Part shown: positions 1-8,803 of the stretch, in pieces | Layout: each line of letters opens with the position of its first letter | Position numbering within the stretch: the stretch's first letter is position 1 | Source: Actinomadura sp. J1-007 | GTDB taxonomy: Bacteria; Actinomycetota; Actinomycetes; Streptosporangiales; Streptosporangiaceae | Assembly (NCBI RefSeq): GCF_009793335.1 | Contig: NZ_WING01000001.1 | Location: 3,658,001 to 3,722,000 of the forward strand | Direction of reading: 5' to 3' | Length of the DNA: 64,000 nt | The notes under the pieces: generated by a model | Told to the model about the DNA's origin: nothing | The model's database searches: none | What the model saw: the letters and a program-made list of their open reading frames with translations, nothing else | Position numbers and translations under genes: made by a program

Positions 1-2232
1 CGGCTGACCGGCCTGGACGACGCGGCGGCGGCCGGGCTCCTCGACGAGCGCGCCGCCGGACTGCCCGCCCACGTCCGCCGGGAGATCCTCGCGGAGGCGC
101 GCGGCAACCCCCTCGCCCTGCTCGAACTCCCCGTCGGCGCCTCCCGGACGGGACCGGGCCCCGCGTCCGTCCCCGCGCCGGACCCCGCCGCCGACCCGGC
201 GCGCGGCGCGCGGCCCGTGACCGCGACGTTCGGGCGGCTCTGGCGGACGTTCGCCGAACGGGTCGAGGAGCTGCCCGAGGCGACCCGCACCGTCCTGCTC
301 GTCGCGGCGTCCGACGACCAGGGCGGGCTCGGCACGGTCCTCGACGCCGCCGGACGGCTCGGCGCGGGCGTCGCCGACCTGGAGCCGGCCGAGCGGGCGC
401 GGCTGGTCCGTTCGGCGGAGGGACGGCTGGAGTTCCGGCACCCGCTGATCCGCAGCGCCGTCTACCAGGGGCGGCCCGTCGGGCACCGGCTCCGCGCGCA
501 CGCGGCCCTCGCCGAGGCGTACGCGGCGAGCGGCGACCTCTGCCACCGCGCCTGGCACCTCGCGAACGCCGCGACCGGCCACGACGAGCGGGCCGCCGCC
601 GCGCTGGAGGAGGCGGCCGAGGGCGAGCGGCAGGGCGGCGGGCAGCACGCGGCGGCGTCCATGTACGAGTGGGCGGCGCGGCTCAGCCCCGACCCGGCCG
701 ACCGGGGCCGCCGCCTCGCCGCCGCCGCGCGGGCCGCCGCCGACGCGGGCGAGGCCGAGCAGGCGTTCGCGCTCGCGGGCCGCGCCGCGCCGGACGTGGC
801 CGACGACGGCGAGCGCGCCGGGCTCGTGCTGCTGCGCGCGGCCCTCGCCGACGAGCAGGACCGCACGCGCGAGGCGTCCCGGCTGCTGGTCGAGGAGGCC
901 GTCTCCGTCGCGGGCGCCGAGCCGTACACCGCCGGGCACCTGCTGTTCCAGGCCGCGGCGTCCGCCGGGAACGCGGGCGACCTCGCCGAGCTGGAACGCA
1001 TCGCCGGCCGCGCGGAGGAGATGGGCGCGCCGAACGCCCCGTACGTGCGCGCGCTCGCGCGGGTGTTCGCGGGGCAGAACCCGCTCGGCGCCGCCGGGGC
1101 CGCCGGGGCCGCCGACGGCGTCGCGGCGCTGCGCGAACTGCTGGACGGCATGCGCGACTGCCTGAGCCCGCGCGACGTCGTCCGGTTCGCGATGTGGCAC
1201 CTGATGCTCGGCGACGTGCGGGGCGGGCACGAGATCGCCGCGTCGCTGGAGCGCCGGTTCCGCGACGAGGGCGCGATCGGGCTGCTGTCGCTGACGCTGA
1301 TGCCCCTGTCGCGGACGCTGCTCATGCTCGGCCGTACGCGCGACGCGCTGACCGCCGCCGACGAGGGCATGCGGATCGCGGCCGACACCGGGCAGCACCG
1401 CATCCGCGTCTACCAGGCGACCGTGCTCGCGCTGATCGCCGCGATGCGGGGGGACGAGGAGCGCTGCGCCGAACTGGCCGCCGAGGCGATCGCGCGCGAC
1501 GTACCGCCGAGCAGCGTGCACGCCGTCGCCGCGCTCGGCCTCCTCGACCTCGGCGCGGGACGCCACGAGGCGGCGCTGAACCGGCTGTCGGAGCTGGTCG
1601 CGGGCCCGCCCAACCGGCAGGGCGCGATCGCGAGCCTCCCCGACCTGGTCGAGGCCGCCGTCCGTTCGGGACGTCCCGAACGCGGCGCGGACGCCGCCGC
1701 CTGGTACCGCGAATGGTCCGCGCAGGTACGCCTGCCGTGGGCGGAGGCCGTCGCGCTGCGCTGCGCCGCACTCCTCGCTACGGACGACGACGCGGAGAAG
1801 TACTTCACCCAGGCGGTCGAGCTGCACCGCCAGGGCGGCATCCCCTTCGAACGGGCCCGTACCGAGCTGCTGTACGGCGAATGGCTACGGCGCGCGCGCC
1901 GCAAGAACGACGCGCGCGCCCAACTCCACTCCGCCCTGGACGCCTTCGAACGGCTCGGCGCCGTCCCCTGGGCGGAACGCGCCCGTACCGAGCTGCGCGC
2001 CGCCGGAGAGAGCTTCGCCGACTCCGCCGCCGAGGCGGGCGCGGACCTGCTCGCCCTCCTCACCCCGCAGGAGCTCCAGGTCGTACGGCTCGCGGCGACG
2101 GGCCTGAGCAACCGCGAGATCGGCGCGCAGCTCTTCCTCAGCCCGCGCACGGTCGGCTACCACCTCTACAAGGCGTACCCGAAGCTCGGCGTGGCGTCCC
2201 GAGGCGAACTCTCCCGCCTCCCCCTCACCTAG
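1..2232 (+). CDS. LuxR-family transcriptional regulator with AAA-type ATPase, 5'-truncated by window edge
   Basis: The frame is open from base 1, so the gene begins upstream and only the C-terminal three quarters is present. The first codons give a GNPLALLELP motif, the usual end of the ATPase module in large LuxR regulators of the LAL type. A long alanine-rich helical region follows, probably TPR-like. The C-terminal HTH has the typical order LTPQE, GLSNREIGAQLFLSPRTVGYHL and KLGV. Such proteins are cytoplasmic DNA-binding activators, and their ligand cannot be told from sequence. The internal ATG at 217 is not a credible start because homology lies upstream of it. Confidence 0.9.
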   Translation, partial: RLTGLDDAAAAGLLDERAAGLPAHVRREILAEARGNPLALLELPVGASRTGPGPASVPAPDPAADPARGARPVTATFGRLWRTFAERVEELPEATRTVLLVAASDDQGGLGTVLDAAGRLGAGVADLEPAERARLVRSAEGRLEFRHPLIRSAVYQGRPVGHRLRAHAALAEAYAASGDLCHRAWHLANAATGHDERAAAALEEAAEGERQGGGQHAAASMYEWAARLSPDPADRGRRLAAAARAAADAGEAEQAFALAGRAAPDVADDGERAGLVLLRAALADEQDRTREASRLLVEEAVSVAGAEPYTAGHLLFQAAASAGNAGDLAELERIAGRAEEMGAPNAPYVRALARVFAGQNPLGAAGAAGAADGVAALRELLDGMRDCLSPRDVVRFAMWHLMLGDVRGGHEIAASLERRFRDEGAIGLLSLTLMPLSRTLLMLGRTRDALTAADEGMRIAADTGQHRIRVYQATVLALIAAMRGDEERCAELAAEAIARDVPPSSVHAVAALGLLDLGAGRHEAALNRLSELVAGPPNRQGAIASLPDLVEAAVRSGRPERGADAAAWYREWSAQVRLPWAEAVALRCAALLATDDDAEKYFTQAVELHRQGGIPFERARTELLYGEWLRRARRKNDARAQLHSALDAFERLGAVPWAERARTELRAAGESFADSAAEAGADLLALLTPQELQVVRLAATGLSNREIGAQLFLSPRTVGYHLYKAYPKLGVASRGELSRLPLT

Positions 2233-2248
2233 CACCGCGCGCCAAGGC

Positions 2249-2308
2249 GAGCCGTCCGCGCGAGCCGTCCGCGCGGGCCGTCCGTGCGCACGAGCTGTCC
2301 GCGCGGGG
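2249..2308. repeat. Short degenerate tandem repeat, about 13-bp unit
   Basis: Between the convergent LuxR gene and the carboxymuconolactone-decarboxylase gene, a unit like GCGAGCCGTCCGC recurs three to four times with substitutions. No function is evident. It resembles the other GC-rich arrays found between genes in this window. Confidence 0.5.
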
Positions 2309-2311
2309 CGG

Positions 2312-2770
2312 TCAGCGGCGGAGGGAGCCCGCGATCTGGCGGGTGGTGACGTTGACGCGGTTCCAGGCGTTGATGGCGGCGATGGCCATGACCAGGGCCG
2401 CGAGGCTGCTCTCGTCGTAGTGGTCGGCGGCGTCGTCCCACACCTCGTCCGGGACGCCGTCGGGGTTGTCGGCGAGGCGGGTCGCGGCCTCGGTCAGGGC
2501 GAGCGCGGCGCGTTCCTCGTCGGTGAAGTAGGGCGACTCGCGCCAGGCGGCGACCGACCAGAGCCGCTCCTCGGTCTCGCCCGCCTTCCGCGCGTCGTGG
2601 GCGTGCATGTCCAGGCAGAAGCCGCAGCCGTTGATCTGGCTGGCGCGGATCCGGACGAGTTCGAGGGTGCTCGCCGGGACGCCGCTGCGCCCGAGGAACG
2701 CCTCCAGGTCGAGCATCGCCTTGTAGCCGTCGCGGGCGAGCGCGGGGAGGTCGGTGATCCTTGCCTGCAT
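2312..2770 (-). CDS. Carboxymuconolactone decarboxylase / AhpD-like family protein
   Basis: 152 aa. The family signature is clear: a CGFC pair (C49, C52) followed by H56 and H58 in CLDMHAHDARK. This is the peroxidatic centre of AhpD-like alkylhydroperoxidases. The probable role is cytoplasmic peroxide or electrophile reduction, though the physiological substrate is unknown. It is downstream of, and codirectional with, the RsrR-like regulator gene. A 25-bp site just upstream of its start matches the palindrome in front of that regulator, so it is probably a direct target. Confidence 0.88.
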   Translation of the reverse strand: MQARITDLPALARDGYKAMLDLEAFLGRSGVPASTLELVRIRASQINGCGFCLDMHAHDARKAGETEERLWSVAAWRESPYFTDEERAALALTEAATRLADNPDGVPDEVWDDAADHYDESSLAALVMAIAAINAWNRVNVTTRQIAGSLRR

Positions 2771-2780
2771 GATCTGCTCC

Positions 2781-2805
2781 TAATTGGATATTGGATGTCC
2801 AGATT
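2781..2805 (-). promoter_or_regulatory. Candidate RsrR-type operator in front of the AhpD-like gene
   Basis: A 25-bp imperfect palindrome with left arm AATTGGA and right arm TCCAGATT. It aligns without gaps to the site at 3336-3360, sharing the TGGAT core of the left arm and all of TGTCCAGATT except one base. It lies 10 bp upstream of the ATG at 2770, where repressor binding would block transcription or initiation. Confidence 0.65.
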
Positions 2806-2852
2806 CAGGACAGCCGTCGGGGTCGTGGGTCGTGGGTCGTCGGGTTCGGGGG

Positions 2853-3335
2853 TCAGTTGCGGGCGTACCAGGCGCGGACGTGCTCGCCCACCCGGGGCGC
2901 GTTGCGTTCGGCGTTCGCCCGGACGTCGGCCAGCGTCTGGTCGGCGAGGGCCCGCCGCCAGGCGAGTTCGGCCCGGTGCATGGCGGAGAACACCGCGCAC
3001 GGGCGCGCGAACGCCGACTCGGGCGAGTCGGCCCCCGCTCCGCGCCGCCTGATCTCGGTGCACTGGAAGGCGTCGTCCGGGCCCTCGATCGCGGCGACGA
3101 CGTCCATCAGGGTGATCCGCTCCAGGGGCCGGGCCAGGCGGAACCCGCCGCGCGCGCCCGCCGTGGACGTCGCGATGCCCGCCCTGACCAGCGCCTGGAG
3201 CTGCTTGTTGAGGTAAGGGGGAGGCAGCTCGAAACCGGCCGCGAGCCGTGTCGTCGACACGGGCCGGTCCTCGCCCATCCAGTCGAGCAGGAGGCAGCAG
3301 TGCACCGCCCACTCGACGCCCTCGCTCATCCGCAT
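2853..3335 (-). CDS. RsrR-like Rrf2-family [2Fe-2S] redox-sensing repressor
   Basis: 160 aa from the ATG at 3335. The N-terminal winged helix is followed by the Rrf2 dimerisation helix. The protein follows Streptomyces RsrR rather than IscR or NsrR. It has Glu8 and His12 (VEWAVHCC), and only two cysteines in the sensor loop, C92 (FQCTEIRRRG) and C113 (RPCAVF). RsrR ligates its [2Fe-2S] cluster with Glu8, His12, Cys90 and Cys110, so all four ligands have counterparts. A palindrome immediately before the start codon suggests autoregulation. A second ATG at 3329 exists, but the first keeps the RsrR numbering. Confidence 0.88.
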   Translation of the reverse strand: MRMSEGVEWAVHCCLLLDWMGEDRPVSTTRLAAGFELPPPYLNKQLQALVRAGIATSTAGARGGFRLARPLERITLMDVVAAIEGPDDAFQCTEIRRRGAGADSPESAFARPCAVFSAMHRAELAWRRALADQTLADVRANAERNAPRVGEHVRAWYARN

Positions 3336-3360
3336 AATCTGGATGCTACACGTCCAGATT
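3336..3360 (-). promoter_or_regulatory. Candidate autoregulatory operator of the RsrR-like gene (11-3-11 palindrome)
   Basis: The arms AATCTGGA (3336-3343) and TCCAGATT (3353-3360) are perfect inverted repeats. Counted with their inner bases they form an 11-3-11 layout, the class 1 site described for RsrR. It abuts the start codon at 3335 and overlaps the last two bases of the acetyltransferase stop codon. Confidence 0.7.
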
Positions 3361-4246
3361 AGCCGATGCCAACCCCCTGCACTCGCGGCGCGCGGGAGAC
3401 CAGGCGGTCGGTGTCGTCCGGGTCCAGGACGATGTCGAACGTGTCGCGCAGGACGTCCGGGAGTTCCTCTGGGGCGACCTCGCGTTGGGTCCGCTGCCCG
3501 TCGGGAGTGGTCGTCGTCAGGGTCGTTCCGTCGAGCTGGTGGTGCCGGTCGCCTGTGAACCGCTGCGTGTACGGGCGCGTGGTGAACGGCGAGTGTGCGT
3601 GCGTGGAGACGAAGTGGCTCAGCACCTCGAAATCGAGCGGGTACGAGGGCGCGACCACGAAATTGTGCCGCTGGAGCCATCCGTCCGGTTCGCGCTGGGA
3701 CAGCCCCCATTCCTGGACGCCCGGCAGCCCTTCGGCGGCGTTCGTGAGCTGTTCGAGGCGGAACCCCCAGCCGTCCTGGAAAACCTCCGTGCCGTCCACG
3801 AACGGGATCGGTTCCAAGGGTCCGCCGCCGAAACCGACGTCGCACACCCAGCGCGCCCGTTCGCCGCCGTCGTCCGTGGTGACGAGCAGGATGGCGTGCG
3901 TCGCGGGGCGCAGCTTGTCGGCGCCCATGGTGACGCGGCCGATGAGGGCGCGGAACGAGAAGCCGAGGCGTTCCAGCACCGCGGCGAAGAGCTTCGCGTG
4001 CTCGAAGCAGTAGCCGCCGCGCCGCCCGCGCAGGAACTTGTCCTGGAGGTGGTCCATGTCGAGGACGACCGGCCGGCCCAGCATGATCTCCAGGTTCTCG
4101 AACGGGAACGTCGTGACGTGGCCCCGCTGCAACGCGCGCAGGGCGGCGATCGTGGGCGTGCGTTCGCCCTCGAAGCCGATCCGGGCCAGATAGGCGTCCA
4201 GGTCGAGCCTGCCGCCCTGCCAGTCGCGCCCGGGGTCGTGGTCCAT
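3359..4246 (-). CDS. nat: Arylamine N-acetyltransferase
   Basis: 295 aa, the normal family length. It transfers acetyl from acetyl-CoA to arylamines, hydrazines and related amines in the cytoplasm. The Cys-His-Asp triad is visible: C80 in RGGYCFEH, H117 in ATHAILLV and D136 in CDVGFGG. The N-terminal FPFENLEIMLGRP motif is also typical. The stop codon touches the operator of the downstream redox regulator. Whether it shares control with that group is inference. The upstream region to 4406 is shared with the divergent serine hydrolase gene. Confidence 0.95.
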   Translation of the reverse strand: MDHDPGRDWQGGRLDLDAYLARIGFEGERTPTIAALRALQRGHVTTFPFENLEIMLGRPVVLDMDHLQDKFLRGRRGGYCFEHAKLFAAVLERLGFSFRALIGRVTMGADKLRPATHAILLVTTDDGGERARWVCDVGFGGGPLEPIPFVDGTEVFQDGWGFRLEQLTNAAEGLPGVQEWGLSQREPDGWLQRHNFVVAPSYPLDFEVLSHFVSTHAHSPFTTRPYTQRFTGDRHHQLDGTTLTTTTPDGQRTQREVAPEELPDVLRDTFDIVLDPDDTDRLVSRAPRVQGVGIG

Positions 4247-4351
4247 GGTCGTCCTCCTCGCCGCGTTCGCGCGGCCCGCGTCGTCCGGTCACGGGGGACG
4301 ACAACCGCTCCGGCGAGATCATTCCCCATCGCGCCCCCCCGGCGGGCGCGG

Positions 4352-4382
4352 TTGACCTTGACCTTGCTTGAGGTCCTAGCGT
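4352..4382 (+). promoter_or_regulatory. MerR-type promoter with 19-bp spacer and internal dyad
   Basis: TTGACC at 4352-4357 and TAGCGT at 4377-4382 are separated by 19 bp, the overlong spacing used by MerR-family activators. The spacer contains the perfect dyad GACCT-N6-AGGTC. The start codon of the serine hydrolase gene is 25 bp downstream. No merR gene is in this window. Confidence 0.5.
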
Positions 4383-4406
4383 GGGCGGCGGATCTGGGGA
4401 GGCGTC

Positions 4407-5498
4407 ATGGCGGACGGGATCGCGCGGGGAACGGTGCGGGCCGGCTTCGAGCGCGTGCGCGAGGTCTTCGAGGCGGGCGCGGCCGACCGGCCGGGCGTCA
4501 ACCTGGCGCTGGCCGTACGGCTCAAGGGGGAGCAGGTCGTGGACCTGCGGGCCGGGCCCGGCTACGGGCCCGACAGCCTCCAGGGCGTCTACTCGGTCAC
4601 GAAGGGCGCGGCGGGCGTCGTCCTGGCGCTGCTCGTCCAGCGCGGCCTGATCGACCCGGACGAGCCCGTCGCGACGTACTGGCCGGAGTTCGCGGCGGAG
4701 GGCAAGGACCGGCTCCCGGTGCGCTGGCTCGCGTCCCACCAGGCCGGGCTCGTCAACGTCGACGGAATGTTCACCGTGGACGAGCTGCTGGCCCACGAGC
4801 CGCTGGCCGGACGGCTCGCCGCGCAGCGCCCGTTCTGGGAGCCCGGCACGGCCCACGGCTACCACGCCCTCACCCTCGGCGCCCTCCTGGACGAGCTGGT
4901 CAGGCGCGTGACGGGCCGGACGCTCGGCGCGTACTTCCGCGACGAGATCGCCCGGCCGTACGGGATCGACTTCTTCATCGGCCTCCCCGAGAGCGAGGAG
5001 GAACGGGTCGTCCCGACCCGGCCGATCGCCCTCGGCACCGGCGACCCGCCGTTCGAGCCGCCGCCGTTCTTCCGCCAGGCGATGAACCGCCGCCCCGGGT
5101 CCCCGGGCGGCGACCTGCTCGGGATGCGCGCCTTCCGCGCGGCGGGCGTCCCGTCCATCGGCGGCTTCGGCAGCGCCCGCGGGGTCGCGGCGCTCTACTC
5201 CACCGTCGCGCACGGGAGCCTGCTGACGCCCGAGACCCTCGCGCGGGTCACGGCCGTGCAGGCGGAGGGGCCCGACCTCGTCCTGCCGATGCCGACCCGC
5301 TACGCGACGGTCTTCGAGAAGGCCGCGCCCTGGCGGCCCTGGACCGGGCCGAACGCGTTCGGCCACACCGGCGCGGTCGGCGCGCTCGGCTTCGCCGACC
5401 CGGATCTCGGCCTCGGGTTCGGCTTCGTGACCGACACCCCGGCGGACGGCGGCCCCGACCCCCTCCCGAACGACCTCGCCGCGGCCCTCGCCCCCTGA
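4407..5498 (+). CDS. Serine hydrolase of the beta-lactamase class C / esterase EstB family
   Basis: 363 aa, with GGGGAGG about 6 bp before the ATG. The SxxK motif is SVTK (S63, K66) and the second catalytic element is Tyr151 in GYHALTLG, as in EstB-like esterases and penicillin-binding-protein-fold hydrolases. There is no signal peptide, so it is probably a cytoplasmic esterase rather than a resistance enzyme. It is transcribed alone, divergent from nat, from a promoter with MerR-like geometry. Confidence 0.85.
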   Translation: MADGIARGTVRAGFERVREVFEAGAADRPGVNLALAVRLKGEQVVDLRAGPGYGPDSLQGVYSVTKGAAGVVLALLVQRGLIDPDEPVATYWPEFAAEGKDRLPVRWLASHQAGLVNVDGMFTVDELLAHEPLAGRLAAQRPFWEPGTAHGYHALTLGALLDELVRRVTGRTLGAYFRDEIARPYGIDFFIGLPESEEERVVPTRPIALGTGDPPFEPPPFFRQAMNRRPGSPGGDLLGMRAFRAAGVPSIGGFGSARGVAALYSTVAHGSLLTPETLARVTAVQAEGPDLVLPMPTRYATVFEKAAPWRPWTGPNAFGHTGAVGALGFADPDLGLGFGFVTDTPADGGPDPLPNDLAAALAP

Positions 5499-5506
5499 CC
5501 GGGCGG

Positions 5507-6958
5507 TCAGGCGGGCTGCGGGACGGGTGCCTTCGCCAACGGCAGGCGCAGGACGAACCGGGCCCCTCGCGGGCTGTCGGCGAGGCGCAGGGAGCCGCCG
5601 TAGATCTCGGCGATCTCTCGCGCGATGGGCAGGCCGAGGCCCGTGCCCGCCGGGTCCTTGCGCCGCGACTCCGGCAGGCGCGCGAACCGTTCGAAGACCC
5701 GTTCGCGGGACTCCTCCGGGACGCCCGCGCCGTCGTCGGCGACCTCCAGCACCGCCATGCCGTCCCCGTCCACGTACGAGCGGACCGTGATGGACGACTC
5801 GGCGTGGCGCTCGGCGTTGCTCAGCAGGTTGCCGAGGATGCGGTTCAGCCGGACCGGGTTGGCGTCCACGACCGCGCCGGGCTCCAGCCGCGTCGCGATC
5901 GGGATCTCGTGCGGGCGGCGCTCCACCTCCCGGCGCGCGAGCTCGGCGAGGTCGATCCGTTCGAGCGGCGCGGGCGCGCGGGAGTCGAGGCGCGACAGCT
6001 CCAGCAGGTCGATGACGATGTCGTTCAGCCGGTCGGCGTCGCGCAGCGCGGCACGCGCCATGGCGCGCCAGTCGTAGCCGTCCGGCTCCTCAAGCGCGCT
6101 CTCCAGCCGCAGTCGGAGCCCGCCGATCGGGTTGCGCAGGTCGTGCGAGGCGTCGGAGATGAACCGCCGCTCCCGGCTCGTCGCCTCCTCCAGGCGTTCG
6201 AGGGTGTCGTTGACGGTCTCGGCGAGCCGCTGGATCTCCCCGCCCGTGTGCGGCTCCGGGACCCGGTGGTCGAGGCCCGACGCGTTCAGCCCCGCCATCT
6301 CCGCGCGGATCGCGTCCACCGGCGCCAGCGCCTGGCCGATCGTCCGCCACGTCCACCAGCCGATCAGGGTGAGGAACGACGCGAGGGCGAGCAGCGACCA
6401 CAGCGGCACCGCCCACTTGCCCCACAGGGTGGGCATCGGGGCCGCCGCGTACACCGACACGTTCGGGCCGTACGGCGAGGTCGGCAGGTGCATCCCGAAC
6501 GCCCACAGGCAGCCGTCCACCGCCTCCGGGCAGAGCCTGGTGTCGATGAGCAGCCTGTTCCGCGGCGACCTCGGCGCGATCATCGGCGGCTTCCCGCCGA
6601 GGTTGCGGGTCGCGGCCCGTACGGCGCCGCTCTGGTCGACGACCTGCACGTACGGCGCCTCGCCCGGCCGCGTCGCGATCGGCGACCCGCCCGCCCCGCT
6701 CGCGATGCCGTAGATCACGCGCTCCGCCGTGTGCTCCGCCCTGTCCTGGACGGCGTTGACGGCGGCGTCGCGGGCGAGCATCCCGGCGAGCGCCACGCAC
6801 ACGGTCAGGATCAGCGCCGCCACCCCCACGGTGACGACCGTCGCCCGCCCGCGCACCGAGTAGAACAGGCGCGAACGCCACTGGTCGAGACGCCTCCGTC
6901 CCCCCATGCCCCTGCTCACCGCGGATCCCCCGAATCCCCGCCCCGGCCTCCACCCCAC
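5507..6958 (-). CDS. Orphan two-component sensor histidine kinase
   Basis: 483 aa from a GTG at 6958; an in-frame ATG at 6907 is an equally likely start. Domain order: membrane segment about 40-62, extracytoplasmic domain about 63-182, second membrane segment 183-204, HAMP, dimerisation box SDASHDLRNP with phospho-acceptor H272, then the ATPase N box (NLLSNAERHAE), DDGAGVP and GTGLGLPIA. No response regulator gene is adjacent on either side, which is unusual for this architecture. Its stop lies 9 bp from the convergent hydrolase stop. Confidence 0.92.
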   Translation of the reverse strand: MGWRPGRGFGGSAVSRGMGGRRRLDQWRSRLFYSVRGRATVVTVGVAALILTVCVALAGMLARDAAVNAVQDRAEHTAERVIYGIASGAGGSPIATRPGEAPYVQVVDQSGAVRAATRNLGGKPPMIAPRSPRNRLLIDTRLCPEAVDGCLWAFGMHLPTSPYGPNVSVYAAAPMPTLWGKWAVPLWSLLALASFLTLIGWWTWRTIGQALAPVDAIRAEMAGLNASGLDHRVPEPHTGGEIQRLAETVNDTLERLEEATSRERRFISDASHDLRNPIGGLRLRLESALEEPDGYDWRAMARAALRDADRLNDIVIDLLELSRLDSRAPAPLERIDLAELARREVERRPHEIPIATRLEPGAVVDANPVRLNRILGNLLSNAERHAESSITVRSYVDGDGMAVLEVADDGAGVPEESRERVFERFARLPESRRKDPAGTGLGLPIAREIAEIYGGSLRLADSPRGARFVLRLPLAKAPVPQPA

Positions 6959-7226
6959 TGTAACCCTCAGTGATCACCCGACCCCGCTCGACCGCGTCGG
7001 ACGACAGCACGTCCCCGCCTGCCCACCGCCAGCAGGTGCCGCCCCCCGCCCCCAGCGCCCCGCAGGAGGAAGCCTCCTCTGTCCGGGCTTTTCAGAAGGG
7101 CCGGACCGGGCATCGAGCGCCTCCACCATGGCACCGGCCTGGTTGGACGAGCTCGGTTCGCAGGCGACAAGGCCGCCGGTCCTGCCGGTCGCGGCCTTCA
7201 CTCATCCCGCCCACCCGGCGGGGCGG

Positions 7227-7715
7227 TCACTCATCCGCGAGCCACATCTCAATCAGATGCTCTTCGCGCATGCCATCTTCAATATCAACGTCCCTGTCAC
7301 TCTCCTCCTCAGGGGATACATCCTCTGGTCGGAACAGGCGGCGGCGCCTATATACGCGAACTTCGTAAAGCCCAGGTCCGGAGTCCGCCAGGCCGGTGAA
7401 ACCCGGCGGGCTTCCCCCACCCCACTTGATCACGTCGATATCGGCAGACTCGGCACGAATTTCGCTGCTTTCGATGTGATCCCATTCACCGGAGTCCAAA
7501 GAAGGCTCTCGGTCATACACGCGTACGATCAGACGGATCTTTCCGTGCTGTGTTTCAGAGGCAATGTACAGCGAACCTTCGTCTGCTTCGTTGCTGAGGA
7601 TGAGTCCGTCTTCGGTGGGTGGTTCGGGCTCACCGGCGCCGTGGGCCATAAGATAATACTGGCCGTAGGAGATATGGACCCAGCCCGTGATTGTCAGGGG
7701 AGGCGTGTAGTCCAT
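7227..7715 (-). CDS. Hypothetical acidic protein, 162 aa
   Basis: An AAGGAG ribosome site sits 5 bp before the ATG, and the codons are less GC-rich than in neighbouring genes, which may indicate transfer. The protein is acidic and rich in beta-strand-like segments (LTITGWVHISYGQYYLMAHG, then LYIASETQHGKIRLIVRVYD), with a charged tail. I do not recognise the family. Acidic, low-GC single genes of this size are often immunity proteins, but there is no adjacent toxin gene to support that. Confidence 0.65.
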   Translation of the reverse strand: MDYTPPLTITGWVHISYGQYYLMAHGAGEPEPPTEDGLILSNEADEGSLYIASETQHGKIRLIVRVYDREPSLDSGEWDHIESSEIRAESADIDVIKWGGGSPPGFTGLADSGPGLYEVRVYRRRRLFRPEDVSPEEESDRDVDIEDGMREEHLIEMWLADE

Positions 7716-8743
7716 TGTGCTCCTTTTGGTGTGTCTCGTGGCAGCGGGCGGGCCGGTGGGACAATACTGCTCTGCCCCGCCGACCCGCCATTGCCGATCT
7801 CGCCCATATCGAGGGAGCGTCCGACGTTTGCTAGACGGGCGCCCAGAAAAACACCCACCGCGCCTTCAAGTTGGCCCATGGACATTCGCAAGGCGTCCCT
7901 TCCCCTCGGCGTTCGAAGATTTCCCCTCCCTCTCCGGGCGTCCGCCCCTTGCTGTGGCCGCGGTAGGAGATCTCGGGCGTGCACCCCGCAGTCACATGCC
8001 CGGTTCGATACCCGCGGCATTGTCCCAGCCGCGCCGCTTCGCCCCGGAACGTGTGCTGCGGCGAAGCCGTATTGTCCCGAACCGGCCATCAGCGCAGCGG
8101 CTTTGACTGCCTCGTCCACCAGCGAGCCCGATAGCCCTGGCTGCCGACCACCGGATTGGGCTCTGACTGAGGCGTCGGCGAGACGGACACGACTGTCCTG
8201 CCCTGGGCTGAACAGCGGCCAGGTGCTGGAACGCCGTTCAGGGCGGGCGCCTTCGGGACGTTCGTCAAGCACGCGGTTCCGCCGACCCGTATCCGCTACC
8301 CGCCGGGCTTGGCCGGGGATGCGCTCGATGACGCCGCGAGGGCCTGGCGGGGCGGCCGGCTCGCTGGTCGTGGGGGCTGGTCGCAGCGCGGATGTCCGGG
8401 GAGCGTTCGGCTGTGCCTCCGAGTGCTCGCGCTGGTGGCCTGCTGCTTGGTCCGGGTGCGTGCGCCGTCAGGGCGGACTGCGGGCTGGCAGCCTCGGGGC
8501 TCTTCTTGGGGCGCTCGTGGCCGGTCGTTGTCGCCACTGGGGCGCTTCTGCGTTCCGCCGGGTGACGGTCGTTCCGTCGTTGGCGGACGGCGCGTTCCGG
8601 CTGGGGGCGGCCGTGGGTGCCGGGCGGACGGACGGACGTCGAGTTCTGTGGCGGTACGAGTGCGGGGTGGCGAGTGGGCGGGGGTGTGGAGGTGGGGTCG
8701 TGGAGGTGGGGGGCTGGGCGGAGGGTTTGGGTGGGAAGCGGGG
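7716..8743. other. About 1 kb with no supported gene
   Basis: All six frames show either stop-rich sequence or GC-skewed shadow frames without recognisable motifs or ribosome sites. A few stretches on the minus strand look weakly coding (around 7990-8180), so a decayed gene is possible. Nothing can be named. Confidence 0.5.
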
Positions 8744-8791
8744 GAGCCCCCGGCCCCCGGCCCGTCGGGGACGGGCGGGGGCCGGGGGCTC
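8744..8791 (-). terminator. Strong GC-rich hairpin terminator
   Basis: GAGCCCCCGGCCCCCG and its complement flank a short loop and lie 13 bp after the stop of the small basic gene on the minus strand. There is no T tract, as is usual for actinomycete terminators. Confidence 0.7.
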
Positions 8792-8803
8792 GGCGGGATG
8801 GGG

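Noticed and set aside
3485..6973. 1162-codon open frame on the plus strand
   Set aside because: It runs antisense to nat and the histidine kinase and overlaps the serine hydrolase, and its product is Arg/Gly/Pro-rich with no domain.
7694..8272. 192-codon minus-strand frame as a gene
   Set aside because: No recognisable motif and no ribosome site; it overlaps the start of the better supported 162-aa gene. It may be a decayed gene, but this cannot be shown.
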